Source: Robertkochia sediminum
Lineage (GTDB): Bacteria > Bacteroidota > Bacteroidia > Flavobacteriales > Flavobacteriaceae
Direction of reading: 5' to 3'
Length of the DNA: 64,000 nt
Assembly: GCF_016786255.1 (NCBI RefSeq)
Contig: NZ_JADMKT010000078.1
Location: 202,615-266,614 of the forward strand
Part shown: positions 8,125 through 17,237 of the stretch, in pieces
How positions within the stretch are numbered: the first letter of the stretch is position 1
How the letters are laid out: every line of letters begins with the position of its first letter
Made by a program: the position numbers and the translations under genes
The notes under the pieces: model-generated
Told to the model about the DNA's origin: nothing
The model's input: the letters and a program-made list of their open reading frames with translations, nothing else
Database searches by the model: none

Positions 8125-9088
8125 AGGAGCAATATCCCAATTTATAGAAAAATACTACCTGCATTTTAATGCAGCCGCCCTGGTCGATGCAGCAAAAGCT
8201 TATGAAGACCAGCTCAATAAGGGTGCAAAAATGATGGTTACCCTCGCAGGAGCCATGAGTACCGGGGAATTGGGAAAGATCTTCGCAGAGATGATCAGGC
8301 AGGATAAGGTACAGATCATTTCCTGCACAGGAGCCAATCTCGAAGAAGACATCATGAACCTGGTAGCCCATAGTCACTATAAAAGAGTACCGAACTACAG
8401 GGACCTTACCCCAAAAGAAGAATGGGAACTCCTGGAAAAAGGACTCAACAGGGTTACCGATACCTGTATCCCGGAAGAAGAAGCCTTCCGACGACTGCAA
8501 AAACATATTCACGCCATATGGAAGGAAGCCGATGAAAAAGGCGAGCGCTATTTCCCGCATGAATACATGTATAAAATGCTGCTCTCCGGAGTACTGGAAG
8601 AATACTACGAGATCGACCTCAAGGATTCCTGGATGTACGCCGCGGCAGAAAAGAACCTTCCGATCGTGGTACCCGGTTGGGAAGACAGTACGATGGGAAA
8701 TATTTTTGCCTCCTACGTCATGAAGGGCGAATTAAAGGCATCCACGGTAAAAAGTGGTATCGAATATATGACCTACCTCGCCAATTGGTATACCGCCAAT
8801 AGTGAGAAAGGTGTTGGATTTTTCCAGATAGGCGGTGGTATTGCCGGAGATTTCCCGATTTGCGTTGTACCTATGCTTTATCAGGACATGGAAATGGAAG
8901 ATATTCCCTTTTGGAGTTACTTCTGTCAGATCTCCGATTCGACCACCAGTTATGGATCGTACTCCGGTGCGGTGCCCAATGAGAAGATCACCTGGGGAAA
9001 ACTGGATATAGACACGCCAAAGTTCATCATAGAATCAGACGCTACCATCGTTGCGCCACTGGTGTTTGCCTATTTGCTGGATATGTAA
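8114..9088 (+). CDS. Deoxyhypusine synthase family protein, probable polyamine aminobutyltransferase
   Basis: A 324-residue homologue of eukaryotic/archaeal deoxyhypusine synthase. The catalytic Lys loop is conserved: GAVPNEKITWGKL here against the human GARPDEAVSWGKI, so Lys296 matches Lys329. NAD-site segments such as TLAGAMSTGELG, SCTGANLEED and FFQIGGGIAGDFP are also kept. Bacteria lack eIF5A, so the acceptor is most likely a free diamine, with homospermidine or spermidine as product. That is inference supported by the fixed position behind speA and speB. The start is the ATG overlapping the end of speB by 11 bp; the in-frame extension upstream lies within speB and is rejected. Confidence 0.85.
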   Translation: MKTKGAISQFIEKYYLHFNAAALVDAAKAYEDQLNKGAKMMVTLAGAMSTGELGKIFAEMIRQDKVQIISCTGANLEEDIMNLVAHSHYKRVPNYRDLTPKEEWELLEKGLNRVTDTCIPEEEAFRRLQKHIHAIWKEADEKGERYFPHEYMYKMLLSGVLEEYYEIDLKDSWMYAAAEKNLPIVVPGWEDSTMGNIFASYVMKGELKASTVKSGIEYMTYLANWYTANSEKGVGFFQIGGGIAGDFPICVVPMLYQDMEMEDIPFWSYFCQISDSTTSYGSYSGAVPNEKITWGKLDIDTPKFIIESDATIVAPLVFAYLLDM

Positions 9089-9157
9089 TTTAATCAAAAG
9101 ATTTTTTGGAGATAAAATTTATTTTGATTTACATTTAAAACAACAAACCAACACGCT

Positions 9158-9442
9158 ATGAAAAGAGTAATTGTTGACTATAAAAAACTCACCAACGAGA
9201 TCCTTACCATGCTCGTTGAAAAGTATCCCGACGGATATGGGGACGATGACATTATTCGCTTCAGAAATGCCAATAATGAAAGTATTGAAGCTGTAGAAGT
9301 GCGCACAGACGAAACCATCTACCTGGTTAAGGTAAGTACCAAACTGGCCGATACCATGGAGAATTTCGAAGAAGACGATGATGATTTCGATGCTGAAGGA
9401 AACGACGATCTTCAGCTACCTGAAGACAATGAAGACGCATAG
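9158..9442 (+). CDS. Small acidic conserved hypothetical protein (94 aa)
   Basis: Function not recognised. Residues 1-65 look like a compact alpha/beta fold (YKKLTNEILTMLVEKYPDGYGDDDIIRF, then strands ending EVRTDETIYLVKVS). The last 30 residues are a disordered acidic tail rich in Asp and Glu. It follows the DHS homologue after 69 bp and ends in front of a strong terminator, so it could be the last gene of the polyamine operon or a separate unit. Confidence 0.75.
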   Translation: MKRVIVDYKKLTNEILTMLVEKYPDGYGDDDIIRFRNANNESIEAVEVRTDETIYLVKVSTKLADTMENFEEDDDDFDAEGNDDLQLPEDNEDA

Positions 9443-9461
9443 ACCTGTTAGATAACAAACA

Positions 9462-9490
9462 ACGCCCTTGGTTCACAGGGGCGTTTTTTT
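9462..9490 (+). terminator. Intrinsic terminator after the polyamine region
   Basis: The stem ACGCCCTTG / CAGGGGCGT (one G-U pair) is followed by seven T. It ends the transcript of the 94-residue gene and lies against the 3' end of the convergent DinB-like gene. Confidence 0.85.
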
Positions 9491-10007
9491 ATGCCAAATA
9501 CCGCTCCTTTAAGATATTCTCGTGGTGTTTTTGATGTCCGCAGATCATAAAGCCCAAAGCACGCACACTCACTTTACTATCGCTAGCCTCTCCCATCCGG
9601 ACCAATTCCTTTTCTGAAAAACTCCTGAACAGTGATCTTGACGCTTCTCTTACCGCCACAAATTCATCACGAAGAGAGGCAAGAGACCTTTCTCCGGCAT
9701 TACATGTACGCACGAACAGATCCTGATCATAGCCCGGCAAGGGAGTCTCATCGCCCCTTCCCAATCGCAATGCGCGATACTGAAAAACCCTTTCGGCATC
9801 AATGATATGCAGGATCAGCTCGCCTATACTCCATTTTCCAGGATCGTACCTGTATGCAAGACGGTCATCGTCCAAAGCTTCTAAAAGCATTAAAAAGTGT
9901 TTCGTACGAACCTCCATTTCTTCTAATAATTCTGCCTCCCCCAATACGCTGATATAGCCGGCGTAAAACGCTCCGTATTCGGCCTCCGTAAGATCTCGTG
10001 TTTTCAT
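9489..10007 (-). CDS. DinB-family protein
   Basis: A 172-residue protein of the DinB/YfiT four-helix-bundle superfamily. The metal-binding His pattern is visible: one His in the second helix (LILHIIDAERVFQYRALR) and two in the last helix (GHQKHHENIL). Members include thiol-dependent transferases and many proteins of unknown role. The specific function here cannot be told. It is divergent from the pseudo-M1 gene and convergent with the polyamine operon. The start gives MKTRDLTEAEYG, normal for the family. Confidence 0.82.
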   Translation of the reverse strand: MKTRDLTEAEYGAFYAGYISVLGEAELLEEMEVRTKHFLMLLEALDDDRLAYRYDPGKWSIGELILHIIDAERVFQYRALRLGRGDETPLPGYDQDLFVRTCNAGERSLASLRDEFVAVREASRSLFRSFSEKELVRMGEASDSKVSVRALGFMICGHQKHHENILKERYLA

Positions 10008-10161
10008 CTAGTTTTTCATTAAAATCGCGGTAATCTAAGTATTTTTAACCATTCCTTTAAGGAATTTTTCCATATAATTGTAGGCAGAGGATGTCCCGTA
10101 TCCCAAGGGTTACCGAAACATCGTCATGCTTGAAAAAAATCGCTAAAACCACAATTCCCGA

Positions 10162-12981
10162 GTGCTTAGATCCTTACGTAAGATCGTGTCTGTTCTCATT
10201 ACCCTGTCCGGGGTATGCCTTTCTGGGCAAAATAGCCACAGGATCAGCGCCCAATTGCTTACTGAGACCCACTCTATACAGATACAGCAGGAGATCATTT
10301 TTCACAATACCAGTCAGGATACTTTAAATGAAATATGGCTTTATGACTGGAATCACGCCTATTCTACCAAGAACACCCCGCTGGCCCAGCGATTTGATGA
10401 AGAATTCAAAAAAGAATTTCACCTGGCGAAAACCAGGGAACGCGGCCGGACACACCTAAAAAATATCGCCGACAGGAATTACAATTTTTTGCATTGGGAG
10501 CGACAGAACTCAGGAGATCTGATTCGCGTGCAGCTACAATTTCCCGCCTATCCCGGAAAGTATTTTCTTCTCCGTCTGAACTATACGGTAGATATTCCCA
10601 GCTCTAAATTCACCGGTTATGGGTATACCTCCAACGGCAATTACAACCTGAGGTACTGGTATATTACCCCTGCTTTATACCATGAAGAATGGAAATTATA
10701 CAGTAACAAGGATCTTAACGACAACAGCCAGTTTCACGAATCTATAGAAGTGAAATTCACCTATCCGGGAAATTACTCCCCGATAACCGACCTTGACATA
10801 ATAGAGAAAGACCGGAGTCGATTATACCACACCGATGTGTTTTACGGTGAAAACCGGGGCGACGTGAAACTATTCCTTAAAAAGGAGAATGACTTTGAAG
10901 TATTTCAAAACCAACATTTCTCCCTCATCTCCAATATCGACGCTAAAGATCTTTCGGTGATCAGCCGCGTGAATTCGGCCAACAGGGTGATCGACTTCAT
11001 CGACCAACACCTGGGAGCCTATCCCCACAAAACACTTCTCATCACCAAGGAAGATTACGCCGACAATCCGCTCTACGGACTCAATCAGCTACCTTCCTTC
11101 CTGAGGCCTTTTCCCGAAGAATTCCAGTACGAGCTAAAATTGCTAAAGACAGCGGTAAATAACTTCCTGCAAAATAGCTTGTTCATTGATCAACGAGCAG
11201 AGCGATGGATCACCGATGCACTGCAAACCTGGATGCTCATCGAATACAAGAACACCTTCTACCCCGATATGAAGCTTCTTGGGAATCTGTCTAACACCTT
11301 TTTACTCAGAGGTCTGAAATTAGCCAGAATGGACTTCAATGAGCAATACCCTTTCCTGCAGATGCTCATGGCCCGGAGAAACCAAGACCAGTCACTCCTT
11401 ACCCCTACCGATTCCTTGATAAAGTTCAATGAAAAGATCGCCGGAAAATACAAGGCCGGGGTGGGCTTATCCTATCTCGATAGTTATATGGGAGGCAACC
11501 ACCTTCACGAAGGAATACGCGAATTCTACAACACCTACAAAGGCACTCAAACCAACGGAAAGGCCTTAGAGCGCACCTTAAACAAGCACGCCTCAAAAGA
11601 TATAAGCTGGTTTAGCGAAGAATTCGTGAATAGTGACAAACGTATCGACTTTAAGATCCGTTCATTCGAAAAAGAGGAAGACAGCGTCCGTGTATTTCTA
11701 AAGAACAAAACAGGAGCAGAAGTTCCTATTACCCTGTTCGGTCTGGACAAGGAAGAGCGTATCGTATTTAAGCAATGGATCAATGATGTGATCGACGAAA
11801 AAACGGTAACCGTGCCCGGTAAAGATGTAAACCGCCTGGTACTCAATTACGATCACGTTATACCGGAATTCAATGAAAGGGATAATTGGAAATCACTCGG
11901 CGGATTCTTTTCAACTAACAAGAAGTTGAAATTGCAGTTCTTTAAGGATGCCGAGGACCCCAATTACAACCAATTGTTCTATGTTCCCGCTTTAAGGTAT
12001 AACATATACGACGGATTGAGTCCGGAGTTGCGCATTCACAACAAAACCTTCAGAGACCGCCCCTTTATCTTCGACCTCTCCCCCGGCTATGCCTTAAAAG
12101 AAAAATCACTGGTAGGTGGCGGGAACGTGGTCTACAGGCACTACATACAGCATGGCAGCCTATACGTTATTAGCGCTGCCCTTTCCGGTTCCAGCTTTCA
12201 CTACGCAGAAAATCTAAGGTATTCTACCATCACGCCTTATCTCAATTTCGGCTTTCGAAACAAGGACCTGCGTTCTAATGAAAGGCAATTTCTCACTACC
12301 CGATTTGTGAACGTGATCCGCGAGAGTTCTCCTCTTATCGACACCGATCCCGATTACAGCATATTCAACACCCGTTATACCTATAGTAATAACGGCATCA
12401 TAAAATTCAAGTCATGGTTCATAGACCTTCAGATCGCAGCAGAGTTTTCCAAGATCTCTTTTAATTACGAATGGCGGCGCCTTTTTCAGAATAACCGTCA
12501 GCTCAACCTAAGGTTCTTTGCAGGGAAATTTATTTACAACGAAACCGGTTCCGACTATTTTAGCTATGCGCTTGACCGCCCCACCGATTACCTATTTGAC
12601 TATGGCTATTTAGGTCGTTCTGAAGAAAGCGGCTTCGCCAGTCAACAGATCATCATCGCAGAAGGCGGATTCAAATCACAGCTTCCGGATCCGTTCTCAG
12701 ACGACTGGATCGCTACCATTAACGGTTCTTTTAACCTATGGCGATGGATCGAGGTTTATGGGGATGTAGGTTTGCTGCACAATACAAACACCAACACCCG
12801 CTTTGTCTATGATTCCGGGATACGCCTTAACCTGGTAACCGACTATTTCGAACTCTATTTCCCGGTGTATTCAAATAACGGATGGGAGATCGCACAGGAC
12901 CGTTACGACCAGAAGATCAGGTTCCTGATCACCCTGTCTCCAAGGGTACTTAGCGGACTTTTTACGCGTAAGTGGTTCTAA
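10162..12981 (+). CDS. M1-peptidase-like protein without zinc site, joined to an outer-membrane beta-barrel
   Basis: A 939-residue exported protein with GTG start and signal peptide (MLRSLRKIVSVLITLSGVCLSG). Residues about 25-480 follow the layout of gluzincin M1 aminopeptidases: an N-terminal beta domain, then a helical domain. The HExxH site reads TAVNN (330-334), the third zinc ligand in W-x-x-E reads WITD (349-352), and the GAMEN region reads YGLNQ, so a standard zinc centre cannot form. From about residue 580 to the end the sequence is alternating hydrophobic/aromatic strands with turns and a C-terminal Phe (FTRKWF), typical of an outer-membrane barrel. I infer a surface or periplasmic scaffold or binding protein, not a protease. 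The function is unknown. Confidence 0.75.
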   Translation: MLRSLRKIVSVLITLSGVCLSGQNSHRISAQLLTETHSIQIQQEIIFHNTSQDTLNEIWLYDWNHAYSTKNTPLAQRFDEEFKKEFHLAKTRERGRTHLKNIADRNYNFLHWERQNSGDLIRVQLQFPAYPGKYFLLRLNYTVDIPSSKFTGYGYTSNGNYNLRYWYITPALYHEEWKLYSNKDLNDNSQFHESIEVKFTYPGNYSPITDLDIIEKDRSRLYHTDVFYGENRGDVKLFLKKENDFEVFQNQHFSLISNIDAKDLSVISRVNSANRVIDFIDQHLGAYPHKTLLITKEDYADNPLYGLNQLPSFLRPFPEEFQYELKLLKTAVNNFLQNSLFIDQRAERWITDALQTWMLIEYKNTFYPDMKLLGNLSNTFLLRGLKLARMDFNEQYPFLQMLMARRNQDQSLLTPTDSLIKFNEKIAGKYKAGVGLSYLDSYMGGNHLHEGIREFYNTYKGTQTNGKALERTLNKHASKDISWFSEEFVNSDKRIDFKIRSFEKEEDSVRVFLKNKTGAEVPITLFGLDKEERIVFKQWINDVIDEKTVTVPGKDVNRLVLNYDHVIPEFNERDNWKSLGGFFSTNKKLKLQFFKDAEDPNYNQLFYVPALRYNIYDGLSPELRIHNKTFRDRPFIFDLSPGYALKEKSLVGGGNVVYRHYIQHGSLYVISAALSGSSFHYAENLRYSTITPYLNFGFRNKDLRSNERQFLTTRFVNVIRESSPLIDTDPDYSIFNTRYTYSNNGIIKFKSWFIDLQIAAEFSKISFNYEWRRLFQNNRQLNLRFFAGKFIYNETGSDYFSYALDRPTDYLFDYGYLGRSEESGFASQQIIIAEGGFKSQLPDPFSDDWIATINGSFNLWRWIEVYGDVGLLHNTNTNTRFVYDSGIRLNLVTDYFELYFPVYSNNGWEIAQDRYDQKIRFLITLSPRVLSGLFTRKWF

Positions 12982-13146
12982 AGCAAGATTTTACGCCTAA
13001 AAACCCATACACCACCACACCTGTATTGAGGACCTCTACCATTGATGAATTCTTAAAATAAGGTCATTTATTTAATTATTTGTATATTTTTTATTAAAAA
13101 TATGCGCATTCATTAAGGATTTGTTATTATTATTAGAAAACCTAGA

Positions 13147-13177
13147 TTGCTTTTAACCCGCTTTTTAGCTAATTTTG
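13147..13177 (+). promoter_or_regulatory. Bacteroidetes-type promoter of the E1 fusion gene
   Basis: TTG at 13147-13149, a 20-base spacer and TAATTTTG at 13170-13177 match TTG-N(17-23)-TAnnTTTG exactly. The ATG at 13200 lies 22 bases beyond, giving a short leader. Confidence 0.7.
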
Positions 13178-13199
13178 CAAGAGTCATCAAAAATAGCCT

Positions 13200-15608
13200 A
13201 TGGAAACTAAAACTGAATCACACAAAGATATTTCGTTTGAAAACTTTAAAAGTCAGATTCTTGACGATTACCGTATTGCGGTAACCAGCCGGGAATGTAG
13301 TCTTTTAGGCCGAAGAGAGGTCCTTACCGGTAAGGCCAAATTCGGGATCTTTGGAGACGGAAAGGAAGTTCCTCAGCTGGCTATGGCCAGAGCCTTCAGG
13401 AACGGAGATTTTCGAAGTGGTTACTACCGCGACCAAACCTTTATGATGGCCATTGGGGTGTTAAAGGTCAAGCATTTCTTTGCCGGACTATATGCACATA
13501 CCGATGCTGAGAAAGAACCGATGAGTGCCGGACGCCAAATGGGAGGGCATTTCCAGACCGATCTGATCAACCCTGATGGAACATGGAAAGACCTTACCGC
13601 TCAGAAGAACAGTAGTTCTGATATTTCTCCTACCGCCGGGCAAATGCCACGACTATTAGGTCTTGCACAGGCCTCAAAGATCTACCGCCATGAGAAAGAT
13701 ATCGATACCAAAGGGTTCTCAGTAAATGGAAATGAAGTAGCCTGGGGAACCATTGGTAATGCCAGTACCAGTGAAGGCCTGTTCTTTGAAGCATTTAATG
13801 CTGCCGGAGTTATGCAGGTGCCTATGGTGATCAGTATATGGGACGACGAATACGGGATCTCAGTACACGCTAAACATCAAACTACAAAAGAAAACATCTC
13901 AGAGATACTCAAAGGCTTCCAAAGAGATGAAAAAGGAAACGGATATGAGATCATCAGAGTAAACGGCTGGGACTACCCTGCCCTGATCGAAGCCTATGAA
14001 AAGGCAGGAAAGATCGCCAGGGAAGAACACGTTCCGGTAATGATCCACGTTCGCGAACTTACGCAGCCTCAGGGGCACTCTACTTCAGGGTCGCACGAAC
14101 GCTACAAAAGCAAAGAGCGTCTGGAATGGGAAAAAGCACACGATTGTAACCTGAAAATGCGCGAGTGGATCCTGGAGAATAATATCGCCACCGAAGACCA
14201 GCTCACCGAACTGGAGAAGAACATCAAGAAAGAAGTTCGTACGGCTAAGAAAGAAGCCTGGAACGAATTTCTTGATCCGATGAAAAAGGATAAGGACCAA
14301 GTCGTTGCCCTTCTTGAGGCCCTTGCCAATTCCAGCAGTAATAAAGCTTTTATCGATAAGATCAAGAACGACCTTATCGCTAAAGACGAACCTATTAAAC
14401 GTTACGTGATCTCTTCTGCGAGAAAGGCATTAAAATATGTCACCTCCGAAACCAGCGCGGAAAAAGAAGCCCTCAAACAATGGATCGAGGCTTACTTTAC
14501 CAGAACGCTGCCGGAATACAGTTCACACCTATATAACGAAACGCGCAACAATGCAACCAATATTGCTGCCGAACCTGCCACATACGACGACGATGCCCCA
14601 CTTGTTGACGGAAGGATCGTACTACGCGAAAATTTCGACCAACTACTGGGCAAACACGCGAACGCCCTCATTTTTGGGGAAGACACTGGTAATATCGGAG
14701 ACGTGAACCAAGGACTTGAAGGCCTGCAGGAAAAATACGGTGCCCTTCGTGTTGCCGATGCCGGTATTCGCGAAGCAACCATTATTGGTCAGGGAATCGG
14801 GATGGCTATGCGAGGATTACGTCCTATTGCAGAGATCCAATACCTCGACTATATCCATTACGCATTGAACGTACTCAGCGATGACCTTTCCACCCTACTT
14901 TACCGTACGGCAGGGAAACAAAAAGCCCCATTGATCGTGCGTACCCGTGGCCACCGCCTGGAAGGTATCTGGCATGCCGGATCACCTATGGGAGGACTCA
15001 TCCACTTACTAAGAGGAATGTATATTCTCACCCCTCGTAATATGACCAAGGCCGCCGGGTTCTACAACACACTTATGGAAAGCGACGAACCGGCACTTAT
15101 CGTAGAATGCCTGAACGGATATCGCCTGAAAGAAAAGCTTCCTAACAACCTTGGACGCTTGAAAACCCCTATCGGGGTGGTTGAAACCGTAAAAGAAGGT
15201 ACCGATATCACCATCGTATCTTACGGTTCTACCCTGCGTATCGTAGAAGAGGTGGCTAAAGAATTATTAGAAGTGGGAATCGATGCCGAGGTGATCGATG
15301 CTCAGACCTTACTACCTTTCGATATCGATCACGATACGGTTAAGAGTCTGCAAAAAACCAACCGTCTGCTTGTTGTAGATGAGGATGTACCAGGGGGAGC
15401 GTCTGCATACCTCATGAAAGAGATCCTCGAAAACCAGGGCGGATATCAGTATCTGGACAGTGCGCCAAAAACGATCACCGCCGGAGAACACCGTCCGGCC
15501 TATGCCAGTGACGGCGATTATTTCTCGAAACCAAATGCCGAAGACATTTTCGAGAAGGTCTACAGCATCATGCATGAGGCTAACCCATCAAAATACCCGT
15601 CTCTCTAA
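13200..15608 (+). CDS. 2-oxoacid dehydrogenase E1, alpha and beta subunits fused (branched-chain type)
   Basis: An 802-residue thiamine-diphosphate enzyme that decarboxylates branched-chain 2-oxoacids and loads the E2 lipoyl domain. Residues about 20-390 are the alpha (TPP-binding) half, with YYRDQTFMMAIG, GTIGNASTSEG and QPQGHSTSGSHERY. Residues about 475-802 are the transketolase-like beta half, with FGEDTGNIGDVNQG, DAGIREATIIGQGIG and the C-terminal VDEDVPGGASAY. The two halves are separate genes in most bacteria; the fusion is common in Bacteroidetes. It is monocistronic, between a consensus promoter and a strong terminator. A pyruvate-specific E1 is less likely. Confidence 0.9.
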   Translation: METKTESHKDISFENFKSQILDDYRIAVTSRECSLLGRREVLTGKAKFGIFGDGKEVPQLAMARAFRNGDFRSGYYRDQTFMMAIGVLKVKHFFAGLYAHTDAEKEPMSAGRQMGGHFQTDLINPDGTWKDLTAQKNSSSDISPTAGQMPRLLGLAQASKIYRHEKDIDTKGFSVNGNEVAWGTIGNASTSEGLFFEAFNAAGVMQVPMVISIWDDEYGISVHAKHQTTKENISEILKGFQRDEKGNGYEIIRVNGWDYPALIEAYEKAGKIAREEHVPVMIHVRELTQPQGHSTSGSHERYKSKERLEWEKAHDCNLKMREWILENNIATEDQLTELEKNIKKEVRTAKKEAWNEFLDPMKKDKDQVVALLEALANSSSNKAFIDKIKNDLIAKDEPIKRYVISSARKALKYVTSETSAEKEALKQWIEAYFTRTLPEYSSHLYNETRNNATNIAAEPATYDDDAPLVDGRIVLRENFDQLLGKHANALIFGEDTGNIGDVNQGLEGLQEKYGALRVADAGIREATIIGQGIGMAMRGLRPIAEIQYLDYIHYALNVLSDDLSTLLYRTAGKQKAPLIVRTRGHRLEGIWHAGSPMGGLIHLLRGMYILTPRNMTKAAGFYNTLMESDEPALIVECLNGYRLKEKLPNNLGRLKTPIGVVETVKEGTDITIVSYGSTLRIVEEVAKELLEVGIDAEVIDAQTLLPFDIDHDTVKSLQKTNRLLVVDEDVPGGASAYLMKEILENQGGYQYLDSAPKTITAGEHRPAYASDGDYFSKPNAEDIFEKVYSIMHEANPSKYPSL

Positions 15609-15624
15609 GGAGACGCCTTTAGAT

Positions 15625-15658
15625 AAAAAAAGATCCCGGAAATCCGGGATCTTTTTTT
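15625..15658. terminator. Bidirectional intrinsic terminator between E1 and holA
   Basis: The perfect stem GATCCCGGA / TCCGGGATC is flanked by seven A on the left and seven T on the right, so it works in both directions between the two convergent genes. The holA stop codon at 15657-15659 overlaps its edge. Confidence 0.9.
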
Positions 15659-16667
15659 AATACATGATCTTGAACATTAATTCTTTATACAGGTCACCGG
15701 GTGGCAACTGGTAAACACCTACTCCCTTGGATTTGGCATCGATCTCTCTGAGCACACTAATAATAGCACTCACCTTTTTCATGGGATAATTACGGGCTGC
15801 GGTACTGATATCTCTAAGCGGATACACACCACGCACCCCAATAGCCTTTGCTACCTCGTATTTATCGTTGTGGTTTGGCAGCCCCTGGTATGCCAGTACC
15901 TGCGAGAAAAAACTATGCAGAAGGGCCACTGAAAGTAAAACCGGATTATCACTGGGATTCTGAGCAAAGTAGCGTATAATGCGACCTGCCTTGAGCACAT
16001 TGCGCTCGGCGATGGCACTCTTTAATTCAAAGTTATTAAAGTCTTTACTGATCCCGATATTGGTCTCGATATGTTCCGGGGTGATCATTTCAGTTTTATC
16101 AATAACCCCTTTAAGTTTATCCAGCTCATTAGAGATCCTCCCCAGGTCATTACCTAAAAATTCCACCAGCATTTCGGCTGCCTTAGGATCGATCTGATAA
16201 CCACTCCCCTTTAAAACGCGTCTGATCCAATCGGGGATCTGGTTCTCGTACAACTTTTTGGTTTCCAGAATGACCCCGTTCTTCTTAACCGCCTTAAACA
16301 CCTTTTTACGCTTGTCTAAGGTTTTTCCCTTATAAGCAAATACCAGAACAGTGGTGGGCTGCGGCTGCTCGGCGTAAGATTGGAAGCGATCCATCTGGCG
16401 TGATAAATGATGTGCCTCCCTAACGATCACCACCTGCCTTTCGGCCATCATAGGATAGCGCTTTGCTTGAGAAACCACCTCGTCAATATCGACATCACGA
16501 CCGTAAAGCACCACCTGATTAAAGCCCTTTTCCTCTTCCTGAAGCACATTATTTTCAATGTATTTGGTGAGGCTGTCAATGTAATAGGGCTCATCTCCCA
16601 TTAAGAAATAAATGGGGTGTATCTGGCCTTTTTTTATGTCGTTAACGATGGTTTTGATCTCATCCAT
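15657..16667 (-). CDS. holA: DNA polymerase III delta subunit
   Basis: The clamp-loader delta subunit opens the beta sliding clamp during replication. The 336-residue chain begins MDEIKTIVNDIKKGQIHPIYFLMGDEPYYID, and the MGDEPYYID segment is the family hallmark near the N-terminus. The C-terminal collar domain (residues about 210-336) ends PPGDLYKELMFKIMY. An in-frame start 33 bases upstream adds an unconserved MLLCSPKITET and is not preferred. It is divergent from the HsdR-N-like gene, a pairing I recall as common in Bacteroidetes. Confidence 0.93.
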   Translation of the reverse strand: MDEIKTIVNDIKKGQIHPIYFLMGDEPYYIDSLTKYIENNVLQEEEKGFNQVVLYGRDVDIDEVVSQAKRYPMMAERQVVIVREAHHLSRQMDRFQSYAEQPQPTTVLVFAYKGKTLDKRKKVFKAVKKNGVILETKKLYENQIPDWIRRVLKGSGYQIDPKAAEMLVEFLGNDLGRISNELDKLKGVIDKTEMITPEHIETNIGISKDFNNFELKSAIAERNVLKAGRIIRYFAQNPSDNPVLLSVALLHSFFSQVLAYQGLPNHNDKYEVAKAIGVRGVYPLRDISTAARNYPMKKVSAIISVLREIDAKSKGVGVYQLPPGDLYKELMFKIMY

Positions 16668-16747
16668 GGTCTCGGTTATTTTCGGGGAACACAGCAACAA
16701 AGGGCAACGATCTTGTAAAATGCCGTTGAATTGATTTAATTTGCGCT

Positions 16748-17194
16748 ATGCAGAAACTCAATTTTCCGGAATACTCCTTTCGATTCAAAAATAGTCAAAA
16801 TAAACTCCGGATCTTTGATCCCATAAGGAAAAAATTCCTTGTTCTACAGCCTGAAGAATGGGTGCGACAGCATGTGATCCAATTTCTTTTTCAGGAAAAA
16901 AAATGTCCTCCCTCGCTCGTCAATGCAGAAAAGGAACTAAAGATCAACGGATTGAAAAGACGTTATGACGTGGTGGTTTACCATCCCGACGGCAGCATAT
17001 TTCTCATTGTTGAATGCAAGGCCCCGGAGGTACCGATCACCCAAAATACCTTCGATCAGATCGCCCGTTACAATCTTACCCTGAAGGCCCGTTACCTGAT
17101 GGTGACCAATGGCCTCAAACACTATTTCTGCAAAATGGATTACGACCAGGAAAAATATCATTTTATTCAGGATATTCCACCCTATATCCTTTAA
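16748..17194 (+). CDS. HsdR N-terminal-like (PD-(D/E)xK) protein (148 aa)
   Basis: A small stand-alone protein resembling the N-terminal nuclease domain of type I restriction HsdR. The nuclease core is visible: Asp74 in RRYDVVVY, Glu89 and Lys91 in VECKAP, followed by a helix with QIARYN. There is no helicase or methylase gene nearby, so this is not a restriction system. It is a conserved single-domain protein next to holA, possibly with a DNA-maintenance role (inference). The final DIPPYIL is likely family-specific. Confidence 0.82.
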   Translation: MQKLNFPEYSFRFKNSQNKLRIFDPIRKKFLVLQPEEWVRQHVIQFLFQEKKCPPSLVNAEKELKINGLKRRYDVVVYHPDGSIFLIVECKAPEVPITQNTFDQIARYNLTLKARYLMVTNGLKHYFCKMDYDQEKYHFIQDIPPYIL

Positions 17195-17237
17195 TTTGCA
17201 TGACAAGCTATAACCTATAGAGCCTACAGCACAGCGC

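Noticed and set aside
10051-10065. ATTCCTT-T-AAGGAAT inverted repeat followed by T-run, considered as a terminator
   Set aside because: It lies between divergent genes, where no transcript should end, and the stem is weak; it may be a regulatory site, but nothing supports that.
16748-17194. A type I restriction system
   Set aside because: Only a single HsdR-N-like domain is present; no HsdM, HsdS or helicase part is nearby, so it is a stand-alone protein.
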